Source: Vitis vinifera (taxonomy: Eukaryota > Streptophyta > Magnoliopsida > Vitales > Vitaceae). Taken from it: a stretch of DNA of 64,000 bases. Of the stretch, positions 63,665-64,000 are shown piece by piece (the first letter of the stretch is position 1; each line of letters opens with the position of its first letter). The position numbers and the translations under genes are program-made. Under the pieces are notes generated by a model, which saw only the letters and a program-made list of their open reading frames with translations, did no database searches and had not been told where the DNA came from. Where the stretch lies: assembly GCF_030704535.1 (NCBI RefSeq), contig NC_081807.1, positions 4,753,001-4,817,000 of the forward strand, given 5' to 3'.

Positions 63665-64000
63665 CAATTCCAACATTTGATATCTTTCTTACTCGTCTAA
63701 TGTTAGGAATTTTTGGAATTTCTAGATTTCAACCTATCATTCCTCTATTTGGATTTATCACGCCTATTACCTTTATTTTGATTTCTACCTTTGCTCTCCA
63801 TGTTTAATGTTGATCATGAATTGGAAAAACCTTCTTCATGCTTCCTAATCTCCTCAGTTATAATCATGTATACTACTTTCAAAAACACCAATTTTGATTT
63901 TCTTAATGAACTACTGATTGAAGTGATTGTGTTTTTCCAACTCTTAAACAATTAACCGAGGTTTAATAAGGCTTGAATCTTATCATCAAATTTAATAACA

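Larger units (their letters stand above)
36329..64000. repeat. Segmental tandem duplication, copy 2 (right end outside window)
   Basis: Direct-orientation copy of 3844-31515 at offset +32,485. It begins in exon 3 of the hybrid methylesterase and continues past the window edge inside a copia gag region. If the period holds, another dioxygenase would start near 65353 and another methylesterase near 67864. Confidence 0.95.
58035..64000 (-). mobile_element. Ty1/copia retrotransposon, copy 2, running off the window
   Basis: Identical to 25550-31515, with the 3' LTR at low coordinates, RNase H, reverse transcriptase, decayed integrase, protease, the split zinc knuckle, and gag entering the right window edge. 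Confidence 0.88.

Overview
This window is nuclear DNA from a flowering plant, most likely a eudicot. The evidence is AT-rich intergenic sequence, short GT-AG introns, plant gene families (a 2-oxoglutarate/Fe(II) dioxygenase and a MES/SABP2-type methylesterase) and plant transposons (Ty1/copia, long solo LTRs, a TRIM-like LTR, a CACTA element). Grapevine (Vitis) fits best from memory of the proteins, but no search was run.

The dominant structure is a tandem segmental duplication with a period of 32,485 bp. Bases 3844-31515 recur at 36329-64000 with no difference or indel in anything I compared, including microsatellite lengths. The second copy runs off the right edge. The identical block starts inside the last exon of the two methylesterase genes; upstream of that the two copies are diverged paralogues. 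This is what unequal crossing-over between two methylesterase paralogues would leave. An assembly duplication is the main alternative.

Layout of the first unit: 1-1315, 3' end of a copia element that cuts into a dead dioxygenase copy (1322-1594); 2963-3956, methylesterase A; 4274-4407, fragment of another methylesterase; 5038-5608 (minus), candidate small membrane-protein gene; 7921-8056, TRIM-like LTR; 10.9-20.0 kb, a decayed gene-like stretch split by two TSD-flanked solo LTRs and a non-autonomous CACTA element; 21.1-22.7 kb, a minisatellite of about 40 x 41 bp; 22780-23045, a dioxygenase relic; 24123-25331, a dioxygenase pseudogene with a nonsense codon; 25550-31690 (minus), a degenerate copia element with a solo LTR nested in its zinc knuckle. 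Then come the only intact dioxygenase gene (32868-34076) and the hybrid methylesterase B/A (35379-36441). From 36329 the unit repeats.

Only three loci look able to make full-length conserved enzymes: methylesterase A, methylesterase B/A and the dioxygenase at 32868. The two methylesterases differ at the N-terminus: B/A has a hydrophobic, signal-peptide-like extension, and A has lost the corresponding start codons. I found no rRNA, tRNA or CRISPR.
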